Positions 25,560-38,400 are shown, counted from the stretch's first letter. The stretch is 64,000 nt of DNA from Terebella lapidaria (GCA_949152475.1 OX424555.1:57889977-57953976), one strand, 5' to 3'. Translations and numbers: made by a program. The notes: a model not told the origin generated them from the sequence alone.

Positions 25560-26200
25560 GAGATGAGATATGTTCAATAACTGGTTACATATATGTAGGC
25601 CCATAATGGCCGGATATACACAAATTTGCATCTTGCGCCAAAATATGAAGCCGTGGTTAGTTTTTGGTCTACCTCAGATTACATTGAGTGGTAAATCACA
25701 AAGCACCGTTATTATAAGTAGGTGAGAACACCAACACCACGCATCATAACCGATTTAGTTTCAGGCCATGAGGATATGAAATCGGGTGTTCTGAAAAGGG
25801 ACAACAAGTACCACCTAAACATAGCAAGTCATATTTAGTGGATTGTTTGATGACTTTGAAGATGATCATCGTTTAGATAGCCTATGGCTGTGGCTTGCGT
25901 CCAATATATACTATTACCCTAACCATATACATCTCTTTAGTAACCAACATGTATCTGGCCATGAACTAATTTTTATTTCACATTTGAATGTGTCTGGAAC
26001 ACAATGGCTTAGGTTAAAAAATCTGTGGAAATCATCGCAATTTAGCTTGATACGCTTTTCAGGATAGATTATAGCTTTCACAGCTTGTGTGTGCAAGTCC
26101 ACAGTAACGCTCGCCCCAGAAGTTGACTCCCAAGCCACTCCTCTCCAACAAGACGTGGAAGTCTAAGAAAATTAATTTCCTATGTCACCCTTATTTTGGC
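25560..26200. repeat. Spacer between units 1 and 2, partly repeated at 51.5 kb
   Basis: The block around 26030-26150 recurs at about 51564-51665. AGATTATAGCTTTCACAGCT, GTCC(A/G)CAGTAACGCT and ACTCC(C)AAGC(C/T)A are shared. A remnant at about 25770-25800 (GAAATCGGGTGTTCTGAAAA) weakly recalls the 3' tail of the Penelope-like fragment. The 74-codon frames here run on both strands and are not called. Confidence 0.45.
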
Positions 26201-26671
26201 CCTTGTTCTATTTATGTAATGGTTTCTAGTGGCTATCATGATGGATTCGGTTGGCTCAATCCGTATGTGTCCCGCATTACTAGTGACACAAAATGACGTT
26301 AATCGATTAGTAGATACTCCACGCATGTAATGCTCTCGTGAGAACACCATCGGCTATGGGTGATCATTCTGACTTGTAATTCCTCTAGGCAGGCTACTGC
26401 CACAAATATGAACAAGAGCCCTCTGCTGCAAGAGTTTAAATAGAAGTAATGTGGCAATTCCAAATCTGATTCAAATTGCTCTTGGAAACAAAGAAATTGG
26501 AGTCGGATCGAACGTTTTAGTTACTATTTCAACAATATATATACTCTGATTTTTACACTGGTTTTGAAGATATTTTTGCTATGCTGAATGGTATCGTTTT
26601 ATAATTTGGCATTCTTCATCATACGCAAAAAATTGAATAATTTGGCAATCTACTTAAATGTTAAGTTTCAG

Positions 26672-26830
26672 CCCAAAACGAGATCTAGAGAATCTGAGCC
26701 TATTCGAGGATTTGGTCAAGTAGAGCCACAAAAAAATCCTGAAGGACAGTATTCAATTATTCTGTATCACACTGTGCCTAGACCCTGCCAGCATTGTGAT
26801 GGTCAAATAATGATATTCGGAAGAAGAAAG
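26672..26830 (+). CDS. Exon-like island ending FGRRK, set II unit 2
   Basis: An acceptor TTAAGTTTCAG and a donor AAAG|GTAAAT bound exactly 53 codons in phase 0-0. The frame begins PKTRSRESEPIRGFG, continues QYSIILYHTV and PCQHCDGQIM, and ends IFGRRK. Unit 1 keeps the TATTCTGTATCACAC block and the donor (GGAAAC|GTAAGT, about 16300) but has a stop. Unit 3 keeps only the end (TIIFGRRK|GTAAGC, about 36340-36366). Precise splice borders with three-fold length support an exon. No family is recognised, and the next downstream island is the Rel-like one 1.5 kb away. Confidence 0.38.
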
Positions 26831-27099
26831 GTAAATTCCCTGATACTGTTTAACTTATATTAATACCTATCTACAGTTGTCCAGGGAACCTAATCTGATT
26901 CGATAATGGATACTCGTAAGAAAACCATTAGATTCTCGAGCAATACATCAGTGTCTGGCTCTGCCAAAGAACCTGATATGCAAATTCCCGGAACGTGATC
27001 TGCGTGAACTGATTCAGGAGAGATCTGTTATGATTTTCCTGCGGCCTTCATTCGCCTAAAAACTAGACAGTCAGAGATGGCAAATCCTCGCTCCACTGA

Positions 27100-27960
27100 T
27101 TCGATCAATTTACAGGTTGAACATATTTTAACGCAGCATTCTATGATGTACATTATCGAAAGGTACGAATAGTTTGTGCCTTCCTGTAAATAGACCCACG
27201 TTGCCATAGGCGCATACCAAGTTTCAACTTATTTCATGCATTCATTTACAGTTTTGACCTTTCTTGAAATTACGGAAATTTTATGTTTATGACGTCATTA
27301 TGATGTTACTGTACTTCGTAAAGCCAAACATGAGATATATCCGAAATCTGGATCTCAACCTTCCTTATGGTATATTGCTCAACAGGTTTGAAAATATTTG
27401 AAAATTTGATGTTGACATCATGACAACTTGACCTCAATGAATTCACCAACTGGAAAGGAAATTAAAAAGTTTGAAATACACATGTAATTGCAATTCCTAT
27501 CCTGCATAATATGGTTCAACATGAGTTATTAAAAAAAGTGTTTTTGAGGCTTCTCAGTGACCTTGATCATGACCCTTGACCTTGATAGGCCATCTTATTG
27601 AGTTCATGGCCAGTAAGATGCATATCAAGTTTGAAGCGATTTCATGCCGTTTTGACAACGTTTTGAGAAATTTTAGTGTTTATGACATCATTGTGACATC
27701 ACTGTACACCATAGCGTCAAAAATAAGGTATATCTGGAATTGTGGGCTCAAGACCTTTCCAACGATATACTACTGGTTATGGTGTGCAAAGATTTGCAAA
27801 TGATCTTGACCTTGACCCCTGGCAAACGCTTCAAGGTCAAGGTCGAATGTCAGGTCACATTTATGCTCTTGCTATTGCCCTACAATATGAACCAAGTTTG
27901 AAGTCTCTACAATGATTTGTTCAGATGTAATGGCCAAAAATGTAAAATGTATAAAATTTT
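27100..27960 (+). repeat. Unit 2-specific segment with TGACCTTGACC words
   Basis: Not aligned with units 1 or 3. It contains two related halves: TTTATGACATCATTGTGACATC at 27677 against GTTTATGACGTCATTATGAT at 27282, and CCTTCCTTATGG(T)ATAT against CTTTCCAACGATATAC. CCTTGACC words lie around 27557-27580 and 27808-27845. It looks like an old dispersed repeat insertion; the 75-codon frame at 27576 is not called. Confidence 0.45.
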
Positions 27961-28327
27961 CACCCAGTCTCCTGTGAAATCGAGGAATGCCGATCCACTG
28001 GCATACCAATTCATCCCTGCATATACAACCTGATAGTTATGGGATTTTATTAGATATTATCGAACTAATGCATGAATTTATTTCTCGAAATTTAGAATTA
28101 GAAGTAGTATGAAAACGTAAATTCAATAATGATAAAACATTGTAGTATCGAAAACCCACTTCACTGCCTTTCATTTAAATTCGGCTTTGAATGACATTTT
28201 TAAAAAATACAATTTGATTACATTAAGTTGTTGGTATTGGTGCGGCTACATTCAGCTGCTCAGCTCTTTTCTCTGCAACATAAATATAATTTGTTTGCTA
28301 TTGCATGCGACACGAAAGAGACGGAAA

Positions 28328-28554
28328 GTCCAGTGGAGATAATATTGCAGCCTCTCAGAATTAGATATTCTGTGACGAGTAACAGCAAATATGAGATGAC
28401 AAGTGTTCCATCAGAGAGTAAAGAAGTACATCCCTTTCGATACTCAACATGCTTCAAATCAGATCCATCTGGAAACCTATATGTGACTAAAATGGTGAAA
28501 ATATTTACTATAAGTCGAACAGGGAGCAGCCATCGGATACCATATGATATATAA
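28328..28554 (+). CDS. Rel-homology-like exon, set II unit 2
   Basis: The plus frame reads PVEIILQPLRIRYSVTSNSK, then MTSVPSESKE, FRYSTCFK and GNLYVTKM, and stays open to 28554. It aligns codon by codon with unit 3 (38401-38622). Several differences are synonymous third-base or Arg-codon changes (CTC/CTG, CGA/AGG, TTC/TTT, CCC/CCA), which points to past protein constraint. Upstream the frame stays open through LFAIACDTKETES with no need for a stop. The comparison to Rel domains is set out in the unit 3 entry. Confidence 0.36.
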
Positions 28555-28744
28555 TATTCAAGAAAAAAAGGTATTCAAATTAGTTATAATATTTCCGAGA
28601 CATATCTAATTATCTATGATAAATTATGTGTCATTGCACTATTGGAACATGACATTTTTATGTTGATTGCTTCATAAGAGTTTCGTTGTGTATGCAGAAT
28701 GGAGGCTTGGAACGCTGAAGAAATATTCCGGTCTATATCTTGGA

Positions 28745-29098
28745 TTCTAACATGGTGACGTCAGACGGCTCTTAGCATTTCAGTCATTTCAAAAGGTGTT
28801 ATATCAGTTGATATACGGCCCTAGGGCCTATATCAGATTTCGTTTCCAGGAGCAACGGCCTACGAAAACGTCATGACCGCAACAAACGTGTGTAGCCATG
28901 GTAACGTTTATTTCCTAACAATCATTTACCATGTTAGAATAGAAATAATATATAGATTTGTCGTAATTGTCTGCAAAATAAACTTCTCGGGACAGGTGAT
29001 ATAGCCCTCGACGCCTTCGGCGTCTCGGGACCATATCACCCTGCCCTCGAAGTTTATTAATTGTGCGACAATTACTCCAAATCTATACATTATTCCTT
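28745..29098. mobile_element. MITE-like insertion with a long terminal hairpin
   Basis: Unit 3 has an uninterrupted CTTGGAACATACTATGG (about 38787), while unit 2 has about 350 bp between CTTGGA and AACATACTATGG. The right half (28944-29098) folds on itself. AATAATATATAGATTTG, TCGTAATTGTC and AATAAACTTCTCGGG pair with inverse copies ending at 29096, around the perfect centre GACGCC-ttc-GGCGTC (29010-29024). A second palindrome, ATATACGGCCCTAGGGCCTA, lies near 28831. There is no coding capacity. Confidence 0.7.
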
Positions 29099-29120
29099 AA
29101 ACATACTATGGTTAGCCTAA

Positions 29121-29829
29121 AGCCCCAGTCCCACCTACCCGGACTGTGTCCCGGACTAGTCACGGACGAAACATCCCGGATCACCCCGGATAAAAGTAAT
29201 AAAATGTGCCAAAAATGTAAGTTGTTTTTATGGTCCCATATACCCGGAATACACACGGACGAGCCACGAACAAAAGCCACGGACAGTCCCCTGAAGAACT
29301 GATGGAGAGGTGCTGATTTTAAGTCCCTTTTATACCTTTTTGGACCCTATGATCCCGGATGAGCCACGGATCACCCCGGAGTACCACGGATCAGACACGG
29401 CAGACTCCCGGTGTACTTCCGGAGTACCAGGACAAGATAAGGATAACTCCCGGACTATCTTGGAACACCCCGGACCGTCCAGGAGTAGCCATGGACTGAC
29501 TATACACCCCGGTGCAGTCACGGACGAGCCACGGACCACCACGGTACACACCCGGACAAAATCCGGACTGGCCCGGATCAGCACGGATTTGCCTTACCTC
29601 CCGGACCGTCCCGGATGGCCCCGGCAGTTTTAAACATTTTAAAAGTGCCGGGGAACTCCCCGGACTATCCCCGGACTGTCCTGGATCAAGCGTTTTTTTC
29701 CAAAATCAGCCGGACTAGCCACGGACCGTCCCGGACCACTCACGGACCACTCACGGACTGCCCCGGATAAGACCCGGATCAGTCCGTGGCTAGTCCGGGG
29801 TCGCCATCCGGGTAGGTGGGACTGGGGCT
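29121..29829. mobile_element. GC-rich MITE with TAA target duplication (PIF/Harbinger-like)
   Basis: The ends are perfect inverted repeats, AGCCCCAGTCCCACCTACCC and onward to GG, at both termini. They are flanked by TAA at 29118-29120 and 29830-29832. Three-base TWA/TAA target duplications are typical of PIF/Harbinger. The same site in unit 3 (about 38797-38812, GGTTAGCCTACAGGACATG) is empty, which confirms the insertion. The interior is built from short CCCGGA, CACGGA and CGGACC words on a strongly GC-rich background. The frames of 68-107 codons on both strands are by-products of this composition, not genes. Confidence 0.85.
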
Positions 29830-29948
29830 TAAGGACATGGCATGAAAATCAAGTGCATCAATACCCATTGGTTTAGAGACTGGCCATGCTACAATGTAGC
29901 AATGAATTCTGATTTATGGAAGTCATTCTGCCGTTCCTTAAAATCATT

Positions 29949-30620
29949 CGGACGAGCCACGAACAAAAGCCACGGACAGTCCCCTGAAGAACTGATGGAG
30001 AGGTGCTGATTTTAAGTCCCTTTTATACCTTTTTGGACCCTATGATCCCGGATGAGCCACGGATCACCCCGGAGTACCACGGATCAGACACGGCAGACTC
30101 CCGGTGTACTTCCGGAGTACCAGGACAAGATAAGGATAACTCCCGGACTATCTCGGAACACCCCGGACCGTCCAGGAGTAGCCACGGACTGACTATACAC
30201 CCCGGTGCAGTCACGGACGAGCCACGGACCACCACGGTACACACCCGGACAAAATCCGGACTGGCCCGGATCAGCACGGATTTGCCTTACCTCCCGGACC
30301 GTCCCGGATGGCCCCGGCAGTTTTAAACATTTTAAAAGTGCCGGGGAGCTCCCCGGACTATCCCCGGACTGTCCCGGATCAAGCGTTTTTTTCCAAAATC
30401 AGCCAGATTAGCCACGGACCGTCCCGGACCACTCACGGACTGCCCCGGATAAGACCCGGATCAGTCCGTGGCTAGTCCGGGGTCGCCATCCGGGTAGGTG
30501 GGACTGGGGCTTAAGGACATGGCATGAAAATCAAGTGCATCAATACCCATTGGTTTAGAGACTGGCCATGCTACAATGTAGCAATGAATTCTGATTTATG
30601 GAAGTCATTCTGCCGTTCCT
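29949..30620 (+). repeat. Near-identical tandem duplication of 29256-29938
   Basis: The right four-fifths of the GC-rich MITE plus about 107 bp of flank are repeated in direct orientation at a distance of 693 bp. The second copy differs by only a few bases and by loss of one 11-bp ACCACTCACGG unit. Because the flank is included, this is a local tandem duplication after insertion, not a second transposition. The left inverted repeat is absent. Confidence 0.92.
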
Positions 30621-32162
30621 ACTGCGACTTGTGAGAGAAATGCCTTTAGGCCCTGAATGCTACTGATATGATGATACGAGCACAGAGAGGATAAAATCAC
30701 AAAAACAGTCTGCTTTGTTGAGGAGGGCCAGGAGTGTTAATTGTTATCATCTCTTTGAAGTATCATTCCTCCATTCATTTCATAGCACCAATTGTACATG
30801 TCATTGTGATCACTGTGTGGCAAGTCTATTCTAACAAGTATGTATGTCGAATTTCACCCACCAACCTCAGAAAAATCTACCGCCAACCTTCCAACTAAAC
30901 AACGAGAACACAATCCTAACAGGCGTAACTGACGATACTTGACCTGACAACTACGAATGTAAAACGACGTCTCGTCTTGGAATTTTGCATTTAATCAGGT
31001 AGTGTCTAGATGGAAGACATTTGTACATGTTGCATCATTTCATTGGAAGACTCGTAAACACAACAGATTATGAAATATTCGAGGTCCGGTCGACCTCACA
31101 TATATAGGCTGGAGTTTTCTTCACAATTAAAATATCGTTGCCAATAATATTACGAAGACTACTGGTCAAGTCACCATTTGAACGAAACACTACAGTTTCA
31201 AGTTGCTGAGATCCTATAACCCAAGGCTAATAATATTAAACAAAATAACGCAAAAGTTCAAAAAATGAAAGACATTGTCTCAGAACTAGATACAACAAAT
31301 GATTGGGCCTTGCATGCCGAGATGCATGTCATAAACTTCCGATATGTCAGGTATATCCGGACAAATGTCATGAAGATATTCACATAGTCACAAGCAATAT
31401 ATATACATACACAATAATCCCTGCCCCTCCAACACATACAATCGACGGTTTTATATCATTGGCTCCCGTCGCGATCCCATCTAATTGGTCAGCCGGTCGA
31501 GGCCATTATCTGCACAAGTTACCACGTTTATCGCACTTGCAAGGTCAGCAAGGACAGTCCATGTATAATTAATTTCGTTGTTTAGCGCTAACATTGTACT
31601 ATTTGTAGCAACATTGGAAGCTAATTTGTCGACATACATGTATGGGTAGGGACATATCACATATATCACAAAGTTACATTGTAAGCTAATTTGCAGATAT
31701 ATATGTATGGATAGCGATATGTCACACTAACAAAGTTAGTGATTACAAGTCAGTTACTGATGAATTCTTAGTACCTGAACAGCTATTTCCTATGCCCACG
31801 CATCATCACATATAAACAATTTTAATTAAAAAAAACGCCTATCGAGGAAAATTAGCCTGTGGTCCATCGAACAATTTACGAGAAATACCACGTGTTTTGG
31901 TCCTCACATGTTGAAAACAAAACTACCTTCCCTGTGTTTTTACTCTAAGTAACTTTGGCTAAAATATATACGAGAAACACCACCAGTATATAGAAAGACC
32001 AGGACAACAGGAACATCTCAACATTCTTCCCAAATACATGGAACAAATAAAACTAAATTAGCCGCCAGGGTACATACATGTACATGACACACAACATACG
32101 GTGTAACATTAGACTAGAATTATCATCTTTGTATTATCTTTGCAGTAATAATACACCTGCAT

Positions 32163-32480
32163 ATGGCCATATTGTACAGCTGTCTTCAGTGTGCAACGTG
32201 TACCCGTGAAGCACAAATCCAGCCTGATACCATGAAATATACATGGAAATCCAGGTGCACTCGACTTGTGGTTTCCACAGATACTTTCCTGTCATCTCTG
32301 ACATTTATGATCAGCTGTCATATACAGTCTTCATTGTGCAACGTGTACCCGTGAAGCACAAATCCAGCCTGATACCATGAAATATACATGGAAATCCAGG
32401 TGCACTCGACTTGTGGTTTCCACAGATACTTTCCTGTCATCTCTGACATTTATGATCAGCTCGTGCAACGCCGTCGACAC
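32163..32480 (+). repeat. Local tandem duplication of about 150 bp within unit 2
   Basis: CAGTGTGCAACGTGTACCCG, GAAGCACAAATCCAGCCTGA and the following ACTCGACTTGTGGTTTCCAC to TTTATGATCAGCT occur twice in direct order (about 32187-32318 and 32335-32463), nearly identical. Units 1 and 3 have a single copy, so the event is later than the 10-kb duplication. Confidence 0.85.
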
Positions 32481-33187
32481 TATCATCACAAGGCAACAAT
32501 AGATGGGATTCACCACCAAAAGATTACGTCTTCAATTACCACCCTGAAACCTTAGCTGAGCACAGCAAGGACCTCATCTCATCTTTTTCATGTGATCGTG
32601 AAGTGGCGACATCGTCGACAGTTGGGATGATGGATAACATGATACTTAAAGGAAGTATGAACCAACGAACATGGGCCGTGTGTGGTTGAATTCGTTTTGA
32701 TGGAATCAATGGAATTCCCATTACGGACTGCGAGCTGCGAGCTAGAAACTGATACATACATGTGATGTTCCCGTTGTGTCAACTGGGATACATATACTCA
32801 CAATAACAACCACCATTACTGTCTTGCAGGTTTATGTGCATGGATGGAACACCAGACATGTTTATATTTTTATGCACCATTCACATCTTTATTGCGGATC
32901 TTAACAGGCTTATTTCATGAGCAAAAAGTTGAAGCAAAGAATGCCATATAAGTGACCCATCACTACAGAAATCTATTCCACTACATCAACATATAACTTT
33001 ACATGGTCAATTACGTATCTCATTGCAGACACAACAATCCATTTCATTATGCAAGACGCTGATTATCTAATCTAATGATATTCGAAAAGACAAAAGGGTT
33101 AAAAGAAGTGCAACAACAACTCCCATCTCCCTATACTTATGTTAACAACAATACTACAATGTCATCTTGTTCATGACTCTGCTGCGG

Positions 33188-33312
33188 AAATTTTACCGAG
33201 ATAATATGTCGTTTTATTTACTAGATATTGTTTCGTTAAAACTACTTAAGTACCTCGCCAAAACCACCTTATTACCTCGTTAAATCGACGTATTATCTCG
33301 CTAAAACGTGCA
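33188..33312 (+). repeat. Unit 2 copy of the ~21-bp TTAAAACGA array
   Basis: ACCTCGTTAAATCGACGTAT, TATCTCGCTAAAACG and related words match 22470-22582 in unit 1. Units have diverged from one another as much as between copies, so the array is old. Confidence 0.55.
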
Positions 33313-35134
33313 CTGCGCTTCCGTACTTCACCGCTAGTCGTAAATAGAAAACATTTCAGAGTTTAAGCTCGAGATTGCTCATTCATTCATCATAAACTCG
33401 CATTTTAGCATGCCAAGTGACATTTAGAGTACTTGATGGTGGAGCTTCAAACAACTATAATCCAATGGGAATAGGTACGTAGTTGTCGAGATTATTTATT
33501 ATGATTATTTATGTCACCTAAGTATTATGAATGAATGTACCGGCGTTGTTCAGAGAATCAAACTAGAAGGAGAGTGAATATTTTCATGAGATCATTCAGT
33601 AATGAATATTTTTTAACGAGTATTGACCACATTTGACAATAATGCCGCTAACTTTCACCCGCTTTTGCAAATCAAGTCTGAGCAAGGTTGAAAATTTATA
33701 CCAAGTCACAATAAATAATGATCATAACGTATTATTAATTTAACTCATTGAACTATGATTGCCGTGTGGTGACAATATTTCCCCTCATTCAGTGCTATAT
33801 GGAAGTTTTTCTCACATTCATAACAACTGCTCCGAACAGCAATTGTCGCTCAGGGTTGTCCGTTCAAGTTGCACGGTGCCAGATGTTGGTGGGTGAACTA
33901 CATGTCGAGAGCCAATGGAGATACCGTCGGCTTTTAGTTGATTAAATTACGAACACCACAACGTCTGAATCGGTGTGACATGGGTTATTTGGTAAGCCCC
34001 TCCGTCTCTGTGACGCATCAAGCACCCAACGTTGCGCTTGGTACTGAAGCAGGGGAAGAGCAAGTTGATGCTCAGACTGGTCCCCAGATGCAGAAGTGGC
34101 TTGCAGGGGCATAATTGGTTTGTCCCTGCCAACATTGGAGGGGAACATATCAGCTTATCTGACGAAGCAGTATGGGTGAAAGATACCTGCTGTTTAAAAC
34201 AGAGAAACGAATGAGTTCATATAATCCATTGACTTCAGGTCAATCGAGTTTGAGGATTTTGTTATTAAGAGGTTAAGGTGAGATTAAATGAGCAATATTC
34301 CCACAGACTGTTCAGAGTGACTTGAAATAAATGGTTGTCATATATCATGCTAGCATGCAATTGCTCTAAATTGCTGTATATTAACCCTTTTCTCGCTCCT
34401 TGAAGGGAGAAATATTCTACATGTATATACCCTAATACTTACACAAACAAAACCAAACACAAGTGATATTACCACAAAACTGTTGTTCTCTAGTTCGACC
34501 TAAACGCGGTTAGCTACTGGCAGACGCAAAAATTAGCGGAAGAATGAACGGACATGGAAAACGGATGCGTGCACAAATATTGCACTTCCCATTCTTTTTG
34601 GTCTTCTAAAAAGCTCATGCAGTGGACTGGTACATGCAATAATGTTGGTGAATACCTCATTAGGTGTATCCACATTATGTTTGCTCGAATCACCACTGTG
34701 AGAGCAGATGCCTAAAGTCTTTTCTATAGTTCCTCTCGTTGACATGTTTTGCTTTCATGAGATCATTTCTTTAAAAAATTAGGTGGTTCTGAAAACTTTT
34801 ATATCATCCAAGGGAAATCCATCAGAGGTAAACTGCACAGTCCCCGTGTTCTAGCTCATGAAAACATTACCAAATTAGACGTAAGTGATATGACGTTATG
34901 TACTGATGCAAAACCGTGATGTATTATTCAGCTGTCATGAAACCTCGATCCACTCATCGGATCTGACTGCACACTTCTCTGTCGCTGGCAGCTCTTGTTT
35001 CCAACAACAGCTTGAAAAAAGAAAATGGCAGATGCACCCTTGGGTTTGCCGGATATACTCAATAGACAAGGCAAGACACTGTTTGTGAGTACGGAAATGA
35101 CTATTTCTAAATACTGGGTCAGCTAATATCTTAT

Positions 35135-36200
35135 TTACTCATTTGTCCGGTCGAAACCATGTCATGTTGTGTTCCCTGTGTATTTTCACTGACATTACTG
35201 TTTATGAATATTGGCGGTGATTCAATAATTGACATGGCTCCAGTTCACGGTAACTGTGAAACTGGGATTCGGTAAATTGACAGGAAATGGACTTCGCACC
35301 AACCGTGTAATGATACAAAGTGGAAGTATCAGAGGGAAAAAATTAGGCAAACAAGTGTGCATCAATTAGACGACGTTATTAAAACACGTTGGATACGTCA
35401 AGCAGTCTCATGGAACTTTCATGAGGCGTTCCATGAAGTTCAGTTTCCATACTGACTGTCGTGTTATAGTATGGTAGTAATACCTTATGAATGAATGGTT
35501 CAAGTCCATGGACTGGTATTTTGTTGATGTTTTCATGGAAGCTGACATGAGGGCATTTGTAGCATTGCTGAAAAGTTTGAATGAGGTCGACAGCTCGATT
35601 TTAGAAAGTACTGACCTCGTTCAATACGTCAACAAATCTACTTACAAATCCACTCTCACCAATGATAATACGTACCACTTTCGTGAACTATGTCAACAAT
35701 CAACACACACTATACTGTAGGAGTTCCAGTTTTGTATCAAGTAACACGTTTCCTGGCTTATGAAATTCATGAACATTCAACACCCATCATATGCATGAAT
35801 TTTACAAAGATATTCGAATACATATGCTATTCAGTACTTGCCGATGAACAGTAGGAAAGAAAATACATCATAAATACATTATGTACAACATATATGTATA
35901 AAAAAGTACTGTATAATTCTTTTCCGTTGTGGCTAGGCAAACCGAAATCGACTCGCTATGAAATAATATTGTGAGGTACGGACTTCGTGACGTATTAACC
36001 ATTAAATGAGCGACATTACTTAGTGTTTAATCCTTCACTTCATGGATTTCTCCGCATAGGTGTCATCATATGAGTCGTTTAGGCCATAAAATATACAAGT
36101 GTGTAATACTCACTTCTCTTATATGAAATTTATGATAAACGCTTCTATATCAGTGGGAATGGACTGATCGTCTCGTAAAATTCAATATAAAGCAAGACGT
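35135..36200. repeat. Spacer between units 2 and 3, repeated at 51.7-52.4 kb
   Basis: The block at about 35297-35850 is colinear with about 51743-52410. Shared words are TAATGATACAAAGTGGAAGT, AAACACGTTGG, TGACTGTCGTGTTA, CAACAAATC(C)ACAAATCTAC and TATGCTATTCAGTACTT. A plus frame at 35487-35720 (NEWFKSMDWYFVDVFMEADM, then LVQYVNKSTYKSTL) is broken in the second copy. The second copy keeps similar words (VQQIHKSTYEFTA), so this may be an eroded exon; it is not called. Confidence 0.5.
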
Positions 36201-38400
36201 GGACGTCGAGGAAAATCATGTAATTGTCGATTTCTAGGAATCATTCGGATTTCTAAATCTTCCAGGCCAGAAGATACTAATTTTGTTACATATCCACCCC
36301 AACCTGGTTTATTCCTAAGGATTGTGAAGAGAGATGGTAAAACAATCATATTCGGAAGAAGAAAGGTAAGCTGTTTGATACTTTATGAATTTATATTAGC
36401 ACTTATCTACGAATGTCCAGGGAAACTAATCTGATATTTGTAAGAAAGCCATTACACCCTCGAATGTTACACCAGTGTCGGGCTGTGTGATCTTATTCAG
36501 GACGTACCTGTTATGATTTCTGCAGCCTCCAATTTCATTCACAATCATTTATGAAGCGGCGTCAAGCAATATCTAACATGAAAATTAATGTGAACTTGAG
36601 AATGTATCCACTCCGCCCAATGGAACAGGTACGCAAAGGCTATTGGGATGATGGCAGATATATCGAATGCCAAAAGCCCTACAGTTCTGGGTTTTATATT
36701 TATCATTCAGTTTGGTTTTTATACTTTTGTTTGAATCTAAACTTTATCTGTATCGAGTCAGGTAGAAACTATAAGTATTTTTAAAAAAATATTATTCACA
36801 CGATTTACATCAATGTAACGTGATTTATTCCGATAAGTCAATTGTTCCAATAACGTGAATTATTCCAATAAAGGGAATTGTTCCAAAATAATAATTTATA
36901 TGCGAAACAAAGTACGAACTAACAATACTTTCACGAACAGCTGCCTTGGGTTCAGAATAACGAAATTAAAATTTAGAAGAAAAAATATCATGTTGAAGGA
37001 GATAGTGACGTCTTTCGATCTAAAATCTTTTATTTGCTGTTTTCACCGTGCGATGCTAAATGGTGTTGTATGATAATATTGCTGTTTAACTCGCTTTATA
37101 GAACGGTACCATTTAGCATCACACAAAAACAAGTTAGAAAAATATAATATAATAATAAATTATGTGATATGCATATATTTACAAATCTACATCAAGCTGA
37201 ACCAAAGTTGATGTTCGTCACATAATGTGGTTCTTACTATATTGCCAGCTGAGTATGAATAGCACGGTGGATCAAATACCACTCAAATAAATATTTCTGA
37301 GAATATTCAATTGGGTCACCTCAGGTCCTGCGTAACTTTTGAGCTCTTGATCTTGCTGGCTAACTAGCAGGTCAAATCCCCACTTAGGATAAATGCCTAC
37401 ACATATTCCGAGTCGTCTGTGTGGCATTATCGTCACTGCCTTTGCTTTCAACCTATCTTTTATCGTCAGAAGACATATATTAAATTTGTGGGAATTTGCA
37501 CAGGTCAAGACGAGAATGCTGTAAGGGTGTTGAAGGACTGAAGAGTATTGAAGGACTGAAGGGTATAGAAGCGAGATTCAACATCTAGATCTATCACGTG
37601 ACGGAAGTTATGCTGAATACAACCACAATTTTTTATGTAATCAAGATACTGACTATGTGCTGTATTTAGAATGATGCCTTTTCCATGGAATGGAATGCAT
37701 GCAATCGGGTCATGTCGTACGTGTGCCTCATCAACGAGACAACGACACCATTGGTCAATTAGCAGGTCCTTTACAATTGTAATCCTCTCGTAAGAACATC
37801 CTTGGTTCGTGGGGATCGAGTTAAACTTCTGATTAGTCAGGGTTAGTTCAATTGTATTTCATATATCCTACCAGTTGGAAGATTTATAGCTAATCTGGGA
37901 GATCAGGTGTGAACGTCCTGACGAAACGTGTACATGTTAATTTCACCAAGACATACATCATGCTAAAGTGTAAGAACCGAACAGGCAGCATTCAGTTGTT
38001 ATGTAGTAACAGTCCCCAATCCCTACATTTAAGTGCGTATAAAAATCTAATGAGAGATGGCTATAACCATTTGTGGCATATATTTGTGTGATTGATTTTA
38101 GCAGGTCTGTGATACCCTGTTTTTATAAGAGATACACACGTGGCCAAGATGATCGACTCAGAAATTCTCGAACTATTTATGAACTTACTTCTCAAAACTA
38201 AAAATTTAGAAATATTATCCAAACGTAAACTTGATCACTCTGTAGTATTGAAAACTCACATTACTCTATTTTACATAAATTCGGACATTTATATTTCAAT
38301 CTAATTACACTTAAGTTGGTGTCGGTGCGGCTCTATCCGGCAGCTCAGCTCTTTCTCTGCAACATAAATGTAATTTGTTTGCTATTGCATGCGACACGAA

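Larger units (their letters stand above)
15880..25560 (+). repeat. Set II segmental duplication, unit 1
   Basis: First of three direct copies of a roughly 10 kb unit. Order-preserving landmarks shared with units 2 and 3 include TTATTCTGTATCACAC (16231), AGTGTCTGGCT followed by GATATGCAAATT (16430), GAGAATTAGATATTCTGTGA (17738), GCTGAAGAAATATTC (18515), TTGGTCAGCCGGTCGAGG (20541), CTGACCTTTATGAGCAGCTT (21502), ACCGTCGGCTTTTAGTTGAT (23278), CAAAACCGTGATGTATTATT (24212) and TTTCCACAGGTTCCTAACAC (25112). A hairpin-ended element is inserted at 18.56-19.96 kb. All candidate exons here are decayed or unproven. Confidence 0.8.
26200..35135 (+). repeat. Set II segmental duplication, unit 2
   Basis: Second direct copy, about 10.3 kb from unit 1 and 10 kb from unit 3. 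It is colinear with unit 1 except for three things. There is a segment of about 0.9 kb at 27.1-27.96 kb, rich in TGACCTTGACC words, not seen in units 1 and 3. There is a cluster of MITE insertions at 28.74-30.6 kb. The unit ends early at about 35135, losing the 24.4-25.5 kb part of unit 1. Landmarks include TCTGTATCACACTG (26761), GAGATAATATTGCAGCCT (28336), GGTCAGCCGGTCGAGGCC (31488) and TACCGTCGGCTTTTAGTTGA (33921). Confidence 0.8.

Noticed and set aside
29310..30411. Frames of 68-107 codons on both strands in the GC-rich block
   Set aside because: They follow CCCGGA/CACGGA repeat words inside a MITE with perfect inverted ends, and the same frames reappear only because the block is tandemly duplicated.
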